Source: Ureibacillus thermophilus
Lineage (GTDB): Bacteria > Bacillota > Bacilli > Bacillales_A > Planococcaceae
NCBI RefSeq assembly: GCF_004331915.1
Contig: NZ_CP036528.1
Location: 1,130,567-1,194,566, forward strand
DNA length: 64,000 nucleotides
Reading direction: 5' to 3'
This document shows, piece after piece, positions 1 to 8,951 of this stretch (position 1 is the stretch's first letter; every line of letters starts with the position of its first letter). Under the pieces are notes generated by a model, which did no database searches, was not told the DNA's origin, and worked only from the letters and a program-made list of their open reading frames with translations. The position numbers were made by a program, and so were the translations under genes.

Positions 1-308
1 GTGTCTTCTCGTAATGGGCAAGTTGCACATTCCTTTGGACGTGTGAATTTTAATGTATTGTACTTAGCGTCAAAGCTGTCATATTGGTAACGATGTTCAC
101 GCACACAGGTTGGACGAAAATGTTCATCGAATCCTATATATTCTCCTTCTCGGCGAACGTTGTAAGGAATCACGACTCGCATGGACTGTGATACGGCTTG
201 ACGGTAAATAGGTTCAACATCATAACCAGCATCAAATATAGCGATTGTAAATTGACCGTTTCCGAAGTGATGCGCAAAATCTAAAATAATCCGCAAAAAA
301 ATTGCACA
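1..308 (-). pseudogene. Transposase fragment (DDE type, IS1182-like)
   Basis: On the minus strand one frame is open from about 308 to the window edge. It reads ...FDAGYDVEPIYRQAVSQS..., then ...EYIGFDEHFRPTC..., then ...KECATCPLRED.... The DAGYD segment fits the second catalytic Asp of DDE transposases, and the paired cysteines of CATCPL are common in IS1182/IS4-type enzymes. There is no start codon: the frame meets a stop at 309-311, just where transposase-like sequence gives way to other DNA. The 5' part of the gene is therefore missing here and the 3' part lies outside the window. It lies directly beside a large tandem array. The family assignment is tentative; its state as a 5'-truncated gene is seen directly. 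Confidence 0.6.
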
Positions 309-362
309 TTATTTCAGAAAACGAACCAAAATAATTTGAAAAAGTCAGCCTGAAATAATGTG
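305..362. repeat. 13-bp perfect inverted repeat between the transposase remnant and array 1
   Basis: CACATTATTTCAG (305-317) is matched by CTGAAATAATGTG (350-362) with 32 bp between. It sits exactly where transposase sequence stops and the tandem array starts, so it may be an insertion-sequence end or a transcription-stop hairpin. It has no long T-run. Confidence 0.5.
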
Positions 363-366
363 AAAA

Positions 367-1730
367 TTTACACGTTTACTTCCATATTTCGTGCGGATAC
401 TGCCCCGATTCGTGCGTTTACTTCCTCATTTGGTGCGGATACTGCCACGATTCGTGCGTTTGCCTCCTCCATTCGTGCGGATACTGCATGGTTTCGTGCG
501 TTTACTTCTTCATTTCGTGCGGATACTGCATGGTTTCGTGCGTTTGCCTCCTCCATTCGTGCGGATACTGCCCCGATTCGTGCGTTTGCCTCCTCAATTG
601 GTGCGGATACTGCCCCATTTCGTGCGTTTGCCTCCTCAATTGGTGCGGATACTGCCCCGATTCGTGCGTTTGCCTCCTCATTTGGTGCGGATACTGCATT
701 GTTTTGTGCGTTTACTTCCTCATTTGGTGCGGATACTGCATTGTTTCGTGCGTTTACCTCCTCCATTCGTGCGGATACTGCATGGTTTCGTGCGTTTGCC
801 TCCTCAATTCGTGCGGATACTGCCTCGTTTCGTGCGTTTGCCTCCTCCATTCGTGCGGATACTGCCACGATTCGTGCGTTTGCCTCCTCATTTGGTGCGG
901 ATACTGCATGGTTTCGTGCGTTTACCTCCTCATTTGGTGCGGATACAGCATGGATTCGTGCGTTTGCCTCCTCCATTCGTGCGGATACTGCATTGTTTCG
1001 TGCGTTTACTTCTTCATTTCGTGCGGATACTGCCCCAATTCGTGCGTTTACTTCCTCATTTGGTGCGGATACTGCTTGGTTTCGTGCGTTTGCCTCCTCC
1101 ATTCGTGCGGATACTGCCCCGATTCGTGCGTTTGCCTCCTCAATTGGTGCGGATACTGCCCCGATTCGTGCGTTAGCCTCCTCAATTGGTGCGGATACTG
1201 CCCCGATTCGTGCGTTTGCCTCCTCATTTGGTGCGGATACTGCATTGTTTTGTGCGTTTACTTCCTCATTTGGTGCGGATACTGCATGGTTTCGTGCGTT
1301 AGCCTCCTTATTTAGTGAGGATACTGCTCGGTTTCGTGCGTTTACCTCCTCATTTCGTGCGGATACTAAATCAATTCGTGCGTTTACCTCCTCCATTCGT
1401 GCGGATACTGCCCCGATTCGTGCGTTTACTTCCTCATTTGGTGCGGATACTGCCGGTTTCGTGCGTTTGCTTCCTCCATTCGTGCGGATACTGCCCCGAT
1501 TCGTGCGTTAGCCTCCTCAATTGGTGCGGATACTGCCGGTTTCGTGCGTTTGCTTCCTCCATTCGTGCGGATACTGCTCCATTTCGTGCGTTTGTTTCCA
1601 CAATTCGTGCGGATACCTCCACCTTTCGTGCGTTTACCTCCTCAATTGGTGCGTATACGACCATATTTTGTGCGTATACCCTTCCCATTGGTGCGTATAC
1701 AAACACGATTCGTGCGTTTGCTTCTACCTT
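367..1730 (-). repeat. CGCACGAA array 1: about 32 copies of a 42-bp (2 x 21 bp) unit
   Basis: Two 21-bp half-units alternate. In the + strand they carry TTCGTGCGGATACTG and TTCGTGCGTTTGCCTCC; on the minus strand these are CAGTATCCGCACGAA and GGAGGCAAACGCACGAA. The 4-5 bases that follow the core on the minus strand vary (ATGAG, ACGAG, TCGGG, ACCAT and others). The unit is a multiple of three and holds few stop codons, so long spurious ORFs appear in up to five frames. Units one base short near 1453 and 1533 shift the frame, and one copy has the variant core TGCGTATAC (1650-1700). A leader frame on the minus strand beginning with GTG at 1811 (MPIVVEDVLIGKNPEGE...) runs into the array but loses the frame at 1434. 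Confidence 0.9.
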
Positions 1731-1837
1731 CACTTTTTCCTGCTCCCTCAAATAGTAGGTTTCCCCCTCAGGATTCTTCCCAATAAGTACGTCTTCCACC
1801 ACAATTGGCACAATCCCTAATTACTCCCTCATTTAAA

Positions 1838-1873
1838 TAAAAAAAGCCCCCTGTTCCAAACAGGGTAGCTCAT
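1838..1873 (-). terminator. Intrinsic terminator of ywqA
   Basis: Read on the minus strand, AGCTACCCTGTT pairs with AACAGGGGGCT around a short TGG loop and is followed by a run of seven T. It begins within 60 bp of the ywqA stop. Confidence 0.8.
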
Positions 1874-1889
1874 TATGATAAAGAAGTAC

Positions 1890-4649
1890 CTATCTCTTAG
1901 GCACGCTCGCAGGAACATTCAATAATTCCATCAACTGTTCCTCATCCAGCTCCGTCAACCAGTTGCTCGATTGAATCAATTCTTCCGATAAAGCTGATTT
2001 CATCTCAAGCATTTGGTCCACTTTTTCTTCAATCGTGCCAATGGTGATAAACTTATGCACTTGCACAAATTGCTTTTGCCCAATGCGATAGGCTCGGTCC
2101 GTTGCCTGATTTTCCACAGCCGGATTCCACCAGCGATCTGCATGGAGCACATGACTTGCGGCCGTCAAATTCAAACCGGTTCCGCCAGCCTTCAGCGATA
2201 ATAAGAACACCGGAAATTCCCCGGATTGAAAGGCTTCTACCAACTGGTCCCGCTGTTCTTTCCGCATGCTTCCTGTCAAAAATGGCACGTCCCAGCCATA
2301 AAGTTCAAAGAAGCAATGCTGCAATAATTGCCCCATCCCGATATACTGGGTGAAAATTAGACACTGCTCGCCGCCATCCACAATCTCCTTCGTAAGTTCC
2401 ACAATTCGTTTCAACTTCACTGAACGCGCGAGCATACTATCTGCATCCCCAAACGGTTCCTTCAAATACAGCGCTGGATGATTGCACAACTGCTTCAACT
2501 TGCTCAGCATCTGCAAAATCTTTCCTTTCCGCTCAAAAGGAGAGAGTTTCTCCAAATCCGCCAAACTGTCTTGGATGAATCCTTCATACAGCGCGGCTTG
2601 TTCCTCCGTCAACGGGCAAAACTCTTTCGTCTCCTGCTTATCCGGCAAATTCAGCATTAAATCCGGATCATTTTTCGTTCGTCGCAGCAAAAACGGCCGG
2701 ATTTTCGCCCGCAAAATCTCCTTATGCCGCTCCGAATCATCCCGTTCAATCGGTACAATAAACTCCTCTTGAAACTTCTTGAAACTTCCTAAATATCCCC
2801 GGTGGATGAAATCAAAAATCGCCCACAGCTCGGCCAATCGGTTTTCAATCGGCGTGCCTGTCAATGCAATATGATGGTCCCCTTGCAATCGGCGGATGGC
2901 CTTTGACTGCTGGGTGTGCATATTTTTAATATTTTGGGCTTCATCCAGCGTCACCACCGCCCAATCCACATCCTCTAAAAATTCCACATCCTGCGAAATC
3001 GTGCCATAAGTCGACAGCACCACTTGCGGCGCTTCCGCTTCTACGAACTGATGAAACGCTTCTCCCTTCAAACGCCCGGAAGCATAGTGGGTATGCACTT
3101 TCAAAGATGGGGCAAAGCGTTCAAGCTCCTTCTGCCAGTTCCCCAAAACGGAAGTCGGACAAACGATGAGCGACGGTTTCTTCTCTTGCCAAAACTCATA
3201 CACATACAGCAAATAACTGATGAGCTGCACCGTTTTCCCAAGCCCCATATCATCGGCTAAAATCGCGCCAAAGCCTTGGGAGCGCATAAACACAAGCCAC
3301 TCATAGCCTTGCTGCTGATAAGGACGCAATGTCGCTTTCAAAGATTCCGGCACTTTCACAGGAGGAAGCCCTTGCTTTTCTTGCAACTGATTTACATACG
3401 CCTGCAAAGAACGCTGCATTTCAAAGACAAAGAGCGGGTCGTCCCGTTCAGAATCCTCTTCATCCAACTCTGGTTCTAACAACTCTTCTGGAATCTCTCG
3501 GAACACGAATTCCTTTACCGTCCAATTTTCTTTTTCCGCCTTATCCATCAACGCCCGCACTTTCGCCATCCAATCGTTGTCCAAACGGAACCATTCATTA
3601 CCAATCCGCACAAATTCCCGCTTCTCTTCGACGATTTTACGAAACTCTTCGGGGCTGATGGTTTCTCCCCCAATGGACAGCTCCCAGCGGAAAGATAAAA
3701 TATCATCCAATCCTGCCATGGATTTGGTCGAACTGCTTTGCGCACTGACGCGGACCCGCATTTTTGATTTTTGCAATTCCTTAAGCCATGCAGGGAGAAT
3801 CACTTCAAACCCTAAAGCCGTCAACTTGGCAAAGCCATCCCGCAGAAGCGTTCGTACCTCCGCATCGCTCAACGGCAAATGCAAAAACGCCTCTCCATCG
3901 ACATAAAGCCCCAACAATTGCACCATTTGCTTTTGGATTTGGGCAATTTCCTCTGCATATTCCTTCCATTTTTCAGGAAGCGCCTCCTGAATAGGAAGGT
4001 TCCGCTTTCTTACGGCAGGCGTCCAATGTTTTGCAGAGGAAGGGGATAAAATCACGGTTTCCAAAAGCCATTCATCGTCAGACTCTTCCGGTTCATTCAA
4101 ACGGAGGGCAACTTTCAGCCGGCCAATGGAACGCTCGTTTTGAAGGGGCCAGCCTCCTTCTTTAAAAAATGGAATCAGAGAAGATACATCGGAAATTTGC
4201 AAACCATGCTTCTTCAATTTTTGTTCAAGGGCCTTTTCCAAAAGCTCCTGCTGAAAATCGTCCTCCACCTGCACAGCTAATGTTTCATCTTCAATTTCCA
4301 CTGCATCCCATAAGGAAGGGCTGTTCCACAAAGTTTGACCAGCTTTCAAACTCTCAAGAAGCTTCTGGTCTTCATCAGTCGCTCCTTCAAATTCAGCAAA
4401 AGGGTGTTTTCGCTTTGGCGATAACACTTCCAATAATTCCGCCGCAGTAACGATGAGTCCATCTCCATCTACGACTGCATGCAAGCCGAAAAAGTTGGGC
4501 TCATATTGGAAAAAGAAAATGGAAGCAAAGGTTTCAGCGGGAACCACTCTTCCATTGTTAAATGCCCGAACCGAATATAGCCCTTGCTGCAGCGGCTCAA
4601 AGACTAATTGATAAACTTGTGCAAAAGGATTCACGTGCAAATCTTTCAT
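1890..4649 (-). CDS. ywqA: SNF2/SWI2-family DEAD-like helicase (YwqA type)
   Basis: A 919-residue DNA-dependent ATPase of the bacterial SNF2 family. The first ~440 residues are the family-specific N-terminal region. The RecA-like core follows, with Walker A DDMGLGKT near residue 463, the DEAQ box (DEAQNIKN) near 568, LTGTPIENR, and the C-terminal helicase motifs ending in TDRAYRIGQ. An in-frame ATG 18 codons upstream lies inside the last 53-bp repeat; I chose 4649 because AAAGGAAC sits about 9 bp before it and family members begin close to here. Bacillus genomes pair this gene with a SWIM zinc-finger gene, as here (ywqB upstream, same strand), so a joint role in chromatin or DNA repair is inferred. 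It is preceded by nine tandem micro-ORFs that may control its translation, and followed by a clear terminator. Confidence 0.9.
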   Translation of the reverse strand: MKDLHVNPFAQVYQLVFEPLQQGLYSVRAFNNGRVVPAETFASIFFFQYEPNFFGLHAVVDGDGLIVTAAELLEVLSPKRKHPFAEFEGATDEDQKLLESLKAGQTLWNSPSLWDAVEIEDETLAVQVEDDFQQELLEKALEQKLKKHGLQISDVSSLIPFFKEGGWPLQNERSIGRLKVALRLNEPEESDDEWLLETVILSPSSAKHWTPAVRKRNLPIQEALPEKWKEYAEEIAQIQKQMVQLLGLYVDGEAFLHLPLSDAEVRTLLRDGFAKLTALGFEVILPAWLKELQKSKMRVRVSAQSSSTKSMAGLDDILSFRWELSIGGETISPEEFRKIVEEKREFVRIGNEWFRLDNDWMAKVRALMDKAEKENWTVKEFVFREIPEELLEPELDEEDSERDDPLFVFEMQRSLQAYVNQLQEKQGLPPVKVPESLKATLRPYQQQGYEWLVFMRSQGFGAILADDMGLGKTVQLISYLLYVYEFWQEKKPSLIVCPTSVLGNWQKELERFAPSLKVHTHYASGRLKGEAFHQFVEAEAPQVVLSTYGTISQDVEFLEDVDWAVVTLDEAQNIKNMHTQQSKAIRRLQGDHHIALTGTPIENRLAELWAIFDFIHRGYLGSFKKFQEEFIVPIERDDSERHKEILRAKIRPFLLRRTKNDPDLMLNLPDKQETKEFCPLTEEQAALYEGFIQDSLADLEKLSPFERKGKILQMLSKLKQLCNHPALYLKEPFGDADSMLARSVKLKRIVELTKEIVDGGEQCLIFTQYIGMGQLLQHCFFELYGWDVPFLTGSMRKEQRDQLVEAFQSGEFPVFLLSLKAGGTGLNLTAASHVLHADRWWNPAVENQATDRAYRIGQKQFVQVHKFITIGTIEEKVDQMLEMKSALSEELIQSSNWLTELDEEQLMELLNVPASVPKR

Positions 4650-4653
4650 TGAA

Positions 4654-5155
4654 CTAATGTTCCTTTCTTTGTTTCGAAAATTCCTTCCACCCAATAGCGC
4701 CATAAAACTTAATGGAACTATTCATTTGGAAAATACCTTCCACCCAATAGCGCCATAAAACTTAATGGAACTATTCATTTGGAAAATTCCTTCCACCCAA
4801 TAGCGCCATAAAACTTAATGGAACTATTCATTTCGAAAATTCCTTCCATCCAATAGCGCCATAAAACTTAATGGAACTATTCATTTGGAAAATTCCTTCC
4901 ACCCAATAGCACCATAAAACTTAATGGAACTATTCATTTGGAAAATACCTTCCACCCAATAGTGCTGTAAAACTTAATGGAACTATTCATTTGGAAAATA
5001 CCTTCCACCCAATAGCGCCATAAAACTTAATGGAACTATTCATTTCGAAAATACCTTCCACCCAATAGCGCCATAAAACTTAATGGAACTATTCATTTGG
5101 AAAATACCTTCCACCCAATAGCGCCGCAAAATCTGATGGAACTATCCATTTTCAG
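4654..5155 (-). repeat. Nine tandem 53-bp repeats encoding overlapping 18-codon micro-ORFs ahead of ywqA
   Basis: Copies start every 53 bp (+ strand CCTTCC at 4683, 4736, 4789 ... 5107). On the minus strand each copy holds ATG...TGA for about MNSSIKFYGAIGWKEFSK, with ATGs at 5149, 5096, 5043, 4990, 4937, 4884, 4831, 4778 and 4725. The TGA stop of each overlaps the ATG of the next as ATGA, and AAGGA or AAGGT lies about 9 bp before each internal start. The last copy runs a few codons further and stops (TAG, 4656-4654) four bases before the ywqA ATG. Variants are partly silent (GGC/GGT, GGG/GGA, TCC/TCG) and partly not (GAA/GTA; the outermost copy reads MDSSIRFCGAIG). No copy loses its start or stop. 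Confidence 0.85.
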
Positions 5156-5233
5156 CCAAAACAACGCCTACAAAATTTGGCAGCTATCTCTTTAGAATTT
5201 CTCCCTCAAAAATCAAATCAGCACTTATCAAAT

Positions 5234-6784
5234 TTACGGCAGCAATTTTCCTTTCTCTATTTCTTCCTGCAAAGCGCGCAGCCGTTTAAATTGATCCCGA
5301 ACTGCCGCAATATACGATTCCCAAAAACTCATTTTGCCCGCTTTTTTCGCAGCCGCTTTCATCTTTTTCCAAATGCGCACCGCCTGCTTATAGTTGTAGC
5401 GGGATTTACTTTTCACTTTCTCCATTGCATAAAAATGATAAAGGGGCAGGACGAGGTCAGGAGCTTCTTCCGCCACTTGCTTTAACCCGTTATATTCTAA
5501 ATGTTCAATGGAAGTAGGGTACATTTGATGAAGCGCCACCCATTCCTCATAGCGCCCATGCTCCAATAAATAATCCGAATATTGATGAATTCCATCTTTT
5601 CCAAAAGCCGAATACAACAAAAGCTCTTCCTCTTCGGACAAAGCGGTTTGTTCATAGAATGAATGAATTAATGAAACTGCATTAGCGCGGTAAAAATGAT
5701 TCACCTTTTGGATGAATTCCTTTAAATAGGGAAGAATCGCCCGCAATATCATCTCTGCTGCTTGCTCATTTTGCTTTCGGAAGGCAAACTTCACAAGGCC
5801 CAAATAAAGATACAAATGCTCAGGGCGAATCTGCTGGAGGTTTTCTTCCAAAGCAGCATCATTCTTCAAAATAATATAGAACAAATTCAAAATTTCCGGA
5901 TATTTTAACTCCTGTTCCTGCAAATACACCAGTTCTTCCAAGGCCCGTTTTTTCTCCGTCAACACTTCATCCCAAAAGAGCAAATATACGTTCAATTTTT
6001 GATTGATAAACCCGTCTTGAGCAAACAGCAATTCCCGAAGCAGATGCTGCATTTTGTCCAAAAACGGATCCATTGCAAAAAGGCGGGATATGCCAAGAAT
6101 GCTCTGGGTAATCTGTTGCATGGATTGAAAACGTTTATGAATAAAGTTTTCATATAAATGAGCATCCACATGATTTTGCATGAAAAACCGATGAGACAAT
6201 CGGGTTAAAACGGCAAGTTCCATAAACAACTTGTAAATCGGCTGCCATTCCCGTTCAAAAGGCATTTGTTTATTTAACTTTTCCAACGCATTGTCCGCAA
6301 TGTTGGAAAACAAAAAACTTGGAATTTCTACATCCTCATGAAAGTAGTATTGAAGCACTTCATCGGCCATTTTCAGCCAACTATCAGGAGTGCGGACGTT
6401 GGCGAGCGCCTCGAAATTAACGGTTTTCTTAGCCCTCCAGCTGCTCGCCCATTCTTGCACAGAATCGATATATTGATATAACGAAAGCAGCACGCTCACC
6501 TTATGACGGCACCAGCCATCCTGAGGGCATGAGCAGGAAATGGTGTCTCCTCGAAAATCCATGATCACTTCCGCTGTCCGCACATCCCTCACAGATGCGG
6601 TTAAAACGGAGAAAACTGAAACATATCGGTGGAAAACGACCGCCTGATTCCGAACAGCAAAAAGCGCCCGCCGAATAATTTCCTCATCTTCTGCTACCGA
6701 TGGATGAAGTTCCCGTGCAACGATCTGTAATTTTTCGCGAATTAAGGATTCTTGTTCTCGCGCAACATTCGCAACTGATAACAT
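5234..6784 (-). CDS. ywqB: SWIM zinc-finger domain protein (YwqB type)
   Basis: A 516-residue protein with a SWIM zinc-binding motif near residues 83-95 (CSCPQDGWCRHK, the C-x-C-xn-C-x-H pattern). The rest is a long, mostly helical region without a motif I recognise. SWIM domains bind DNA or proteins, and this family is the usual genomic partner of YwqA-type SNF2 helicases, so the two probably act together. Longer in-frame starts exist (6865, 6820), but AGGAGC lies 11 bp before the ATG at 6784, and a -10 TATAAT sits at 6824-6819, which rules out the more distal starts. It is the first gene of a probable two-gene minus-strand unit with ywqA, although the 53-bp repeat block lies between them. 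Confidence 0.85.
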   Translation of the reverse strand: MLSVANVAREQESLIREKLQIVARELHPSVAEDEEIIRRALFAVRNQAVVFHRYVSVFSVLTASVRDVRTAEVIMDFRGDTISCSCPQDGWCRHKVSVLLSLYQYIDSVQEWASSWRAKKTVNFEALANVRTPDSWLKMADEVLQYYFHEDVEIPSFLFSNIADNALEKLNKQMPFEREWQPIYKLFMELAVLTRLSHRFFMQNHVDAHLYENFIHKRFQSMQQITQSILGISRLFAMDPFLDKMQHLLRELLFAQDGFINQKLNVYLLFWDEVLTEKKRALEELVYLQEQELKYPEILNLFYIILKNDAALEENLQQIRPEHLYLYLGLVKFAFRKQNEQAAEMILRAILPYLKEFIQKVNHFYRANAVSLIHSFYEQTALSEEEELLLYSAFGKDGIHQYSDYLLEHGRYEEWVALHQMYPTSIEHLEYNGLKQVAEEAPDLVLPLYHFYAMEKVKSKSRYNYKQAVRIWKKMKAAAKKAGKMSFWESYIAAVRDQFKRLRALQEEIEKGKLLP

Positions 6785-6818
6785 GACAACATTCGCTCCT
6801 AAAAAAGTCTTATTTTTC

Positions 6819-6847
6819 ATTATACCGCGACTCTTTATATTTGATAA
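6819..6847 (-). promoter_or_regulatory. SigA-type promoter of ywqB
   Basis: On the minus strand TTATCA (6847-6842) is followed by 17 bp and TATAAT (6824-6819). The start codon lies about 35 bp downstream. Confidence 0.65.
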
Positions 6848-7229
6848 GAGTGAACCTTTGAACATCTAAGAAAGAGAATTTTAAAAAACAGAACAAAATA
6901 TTATGAATTTTTCGAAAAGATGTATAAAATGAAAGAAAATAGTATTAAAATTAGATGAAAGAAAAGGATGTTTCTTAAACGATTCCATTTTTTTACTTTT
7001 GTATAGAGGTTTTTCAAGACAGAAGAGGGCATATAAGGAAAGCCAAATTCGTATGATAGATTACAACCAAATAAAAATATCCGGTTCGTGAAAAATTATC
7101 TCTTTTAGGTATCAATGGCTGACTGTAAAGCATAAAATAAAAATTCCAATATGACGTCGTGAACGAATTTTTGATATTGGGAGAAGGGATATGATGGGGT
7201 CTGAAAAAAGCGAAATAGGAGGGATATCG
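6848..7229. other. Divergent intergenic region
   Basis: AT-rich spacer between ywqB and the IDEAL gene. The minus-strand frame that crosses it (7014-7238) has no ribosome binding site and no recognisable protein character. Apart from the ywqB promoter I see nothing I can support. Confidence 0.5.
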
Positions 7230-7691
7230 ATGATTCAAGTTCAGTATATGAAGCCGTTTTATTCAAAAGTTGCAGGTGATACACTGCGTCTCGTCTTTGC
7301 CTACCAATATTTTTCCATTATGAAAGACAATGAACTGTATCACTTTGTACCGATTGAAGGGAAAGAAATTATGGTCAACTTGAAAACAATGAAAATTGAA
7401 AATTTATCGGAAATTTTTGTCTTCCAACGGGGAAACCGTTTCCTTCGACTGCCGCTGTATCAGCTTCTCTTGATTTCGAATATTCATGAGCATTTAGCGC
7501 CGATTTTAGAGGAAGCATCCAACCGTTCGGAAATCATTAATCTCATTCCGCAAGAAGAAAATTCTGAAATTTCAGACCTTATCCGTTCATTGGAAGCGCA
7601 AAACTTAGACCGCCTCATCGATGAAGCCCTTTCCAGCCGTGATGAAGAACTGTTTTACAAATTGGCAGAAAAGAAGAAAAAAATGGAATAG
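7230..7691 (+). CDS. IDEAL-domain protein
   Basis: A 153-residue cytoplasmic protein. The C-terminal ~30 residues are an IDEAL motif (LDRLIDEALSSRDEELFYKLAEK), a short helical module found in Bacillaceae proteins such as YpiB. The N-terminal ~115 residues (MIQVQYMKPFYSKV...) form a separate domain with alternating hydrophobic segments that I do not recognise. An upstream ATG at 7191 is in frame, but AGGAGGG ends 6 bp before 7230, so 7230 is the start. Followed by a terminator. A second IDEAL gene lies at 21685. No specific function can be given. Confidence 0.8.
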   Translation: MIQVQYMKPFYSKVAGDTLRLVFAYQYFSIMKDNELYHFVPIEGKEIMVNLKTMKIENLSEIFVFQRGNRFLRLPLYQLLLISNIHEHLAPILEEASNRSEIINLIPQEENSEISDLIRSLEAQNLDRLIDEALSSRDEELFYKLAEKKKKME

Positions 7692-7723
7692 AGTGCCGGT
7701 ACTTTTGGTGCCAGGCACTTTTT
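7692..7723 (+). terminator. Intrinsic terminator after the IDEAL gene
   Basis: AGTGCC pairs with GGCACT and an inner GGTAC with GTGCC around a TTTTG loop, followed by five T. Its 3' edge meets the stop codon of the convergent small ORF. Confidence 0.8.
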
Positions 7724-7817
7724 AGGAAGTTAAAAAATAAATAATTCCCAAGGCAATCCCCGAACCAATCATCCCAAATACGACATCGCCAAAAGTCAAC
7801 TCCTTTACAGCTTTCAT
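7722..7817 (-). CDS. 31-residue single-span membrane peptide
   Basis: A short ORF encoding MKAVKELTFGDVVFGMIGSG followed by IALGIIYFLTS. AAGGAGG stands 7 bp before the ATG, one of the best Shine-Dalgarno sequences in the window. Residues 12-29 form one hydrophobic, glycine-rich helix, so it should sit in the membrane with a short charged N-terminus outside the bilayer. It converges on the IDEAL gene and shares its terminator region. The size, ribosome binding site and hydrophobic profile support a real gene; I recognise no family. Confidence 0.65.
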   Translation of the reverse strand: MKAVKELTFGDVVFGMIGSGIALGIIYFLTS

Positions 7818-7949
7818 GGCAATTCCTCCTTTTTAGAACCATCATTTCCTAAACTCTTGCTAAATAAACCATTCTATTCAATGTTGTTATTATATATTCA
7901 GATTTTTTCGGAAACATTCGCAGATATATAAATGTAAGAATAATAGATT

Positions 7950-7974
7950 TAGATTTTTCGAAAACTTCCGATAT
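7950..7974 (+). promoter_or_regulatory. Possible SigD-type promoter before the flagellin
   Basis: TCCGATAT (7967-7974) closely matches the SigD -10 element GCCGATAT. The -35 is poor: TAGA at 7950 is 13 bp away, where TAAA at about 15 bp is expected. It lies 80 bp before the flagellin start. Confidence 0.35.
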
Positions 7975-8054
7975 GAATTTTAAGGAATGAAATTTTCGTG
8001 CCCTTGAAAATAAAGAAAATCAATAGCTGTTCCCATCGGAAGGAGGGGTTGGGA

Positions 8055-8894
8055 TTGCTTGGGCAATGGTCGGCAACCGGCATGAGGATTTTAAAAAACC
8101 TGAATCAAAACTGGATGTTGGCGAATAAGGCGTTGCTCAGAATTTCTTCTGGCTACCGCATTAACAGCGCGGCAGATGATGCGGCGGGTCTTGCCATCTC
8201 TGAAAAAATGCGGGCCCAAATTCGCGGTCTTGAAATGGCGGGGAAAAACATTCAGGATGGCATTTCCCTCGTCCAAACAGCAGAAGGGGCGCTCAATGAA
8301 ACCCATGCCATCATCCAACGCATGCGGGAACTTGCCATTCAAGCGGCAAGCGATACGCTTACGGATGAGGATCGCCACTTGATCGATATGGAGTTCCAGC
8401 AGCTGAAGGAAGAAATCACAAGAATCTCTAAAGATACGGAATTCAACGCTCGCCCGCTATTGAACGGCGATTACGAAAACAATTCTTTAAGAATACAAGT
8501 AGGCGCCAATGCCGGACAATATATGGAAATCTATATTGGCAGGGCGAGCAGCGCAAGCCTTGGCATAGACGGGCTGGACATTTCAACGAGAGACAACGCG
8601 GATGCTGCAATTGGCGCATTGGATAAAGCCTTAAACCGAGTATCGACAGAACGTGCCCGCCTTGGCGCTTACCAAAACCGGATGGAACACGCCTATAACA
8701 ATGTGATGAACACGGCGGAAAACTTAACGGCTGCCGAATCCCGCATTCGAGATGCAGACATCGCAAAAGAAATGATGAACTACACAAAAGCAAGCATTCT
8801 CGCCATGGCTGCCCAACACGTCCTCGCCCTTCATCTTCAACAAGCCCAATCCATCCTAATGCTGTTGAATGCGGGGAAGAAGGAGAGATATTAG
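8055..8894 (+). CDS. Divergent flagellin (Hag family)
   Basis: About 279 residues with both conserved flagellin ends: SSGYRINSAADDAAGLAISE then KMRAQIRGLEMA near the N-terminus, and ENLTAAESRIRDADIAKEMM near the C-terminus. The hypervariable middle is very short, so this is a minimal flagellin. Two features are odd. The canonical opening (MRINHNIAALNT...) is missing: the sequence enters at ...GMRILKNLNQNWMLANKALL. The C-terminus carries a tail AGKKERY beyond the usual LLR end. Both terminal helices are needed for filament packing in known flagellins, so function is uncertain. I chose TTG at 8055 because AGGAGGGG ends 6 bp upstream; GTG 7998 and ATG 8082 are alternatives. No other flagellar gene is near. 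Confidence 0.8.
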   Translation: MLGQWSATGMRILKNLNQNWMLANKALLRISSGYRINSAADDAAGLAISEKMRAQIRGLEMAGKNIQDGISLVQTAEGALNETHAIIQRMRELAIQAASDTLTDEDRHLIDMEFQQLKEEITRISKDTEFNARPLLNGDYENNSLRIQVGANAGQYMEIYIGRASSASLGIDGLDISTRDNADAAIGALDKALNRVSTERARLGAYQNRMEHAYNNVMNTAENLTAAESRIRDADIAKEMMNYTKASILAMAAQHVLALHLQQAQSILMLLNAGKKERY

Positions 8895-8911
8895 GAGCAA
8901 AGTTAAGATGG

Positions 8912-8951
8912 GGCTGTTCAGAAAGTCGAACACTTTCTGAACAGCCTTACT
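8912..8951 (+). terminator. Long perfect hairpin after the flagellin
   Basis: GGCTGTTCAGAAAG (8912-8925) and CTTTCTGAACAGCC (8933-8946) pair over 14 bp around a 7-base loop. It lies 17 bp after the flagellin stop and is also one end of a dispersed repeat. Confidence 0.65.

Noticed and set aside
367-1730. A CRISPR array in the CGCACGAA family
   Set aside because: A 21-bp half-unit is too short, and only 4-5 bases vary between cores.
360-1811. ORFs of 60-383 codons in five frames across array 1
   Set aside because: They arise from a stop-poor repeat whose unit is a multiple of three. Frames are lost at one-base gaps near 1453 and 1533, and no frame has a convincing start.
4650-4703. The 18-codon N-terminal extension of ywqA
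   Set aside because: It is read from the 53-bp repeat in a different frame from the micro-ORF, and the RBS lies downstream before 4649.
7014-7238. 74-codon minus-strand ORF
   Set aside because: No ribosome site, biased composition, and it overlaps the start and RBS of the IDEAL gene.
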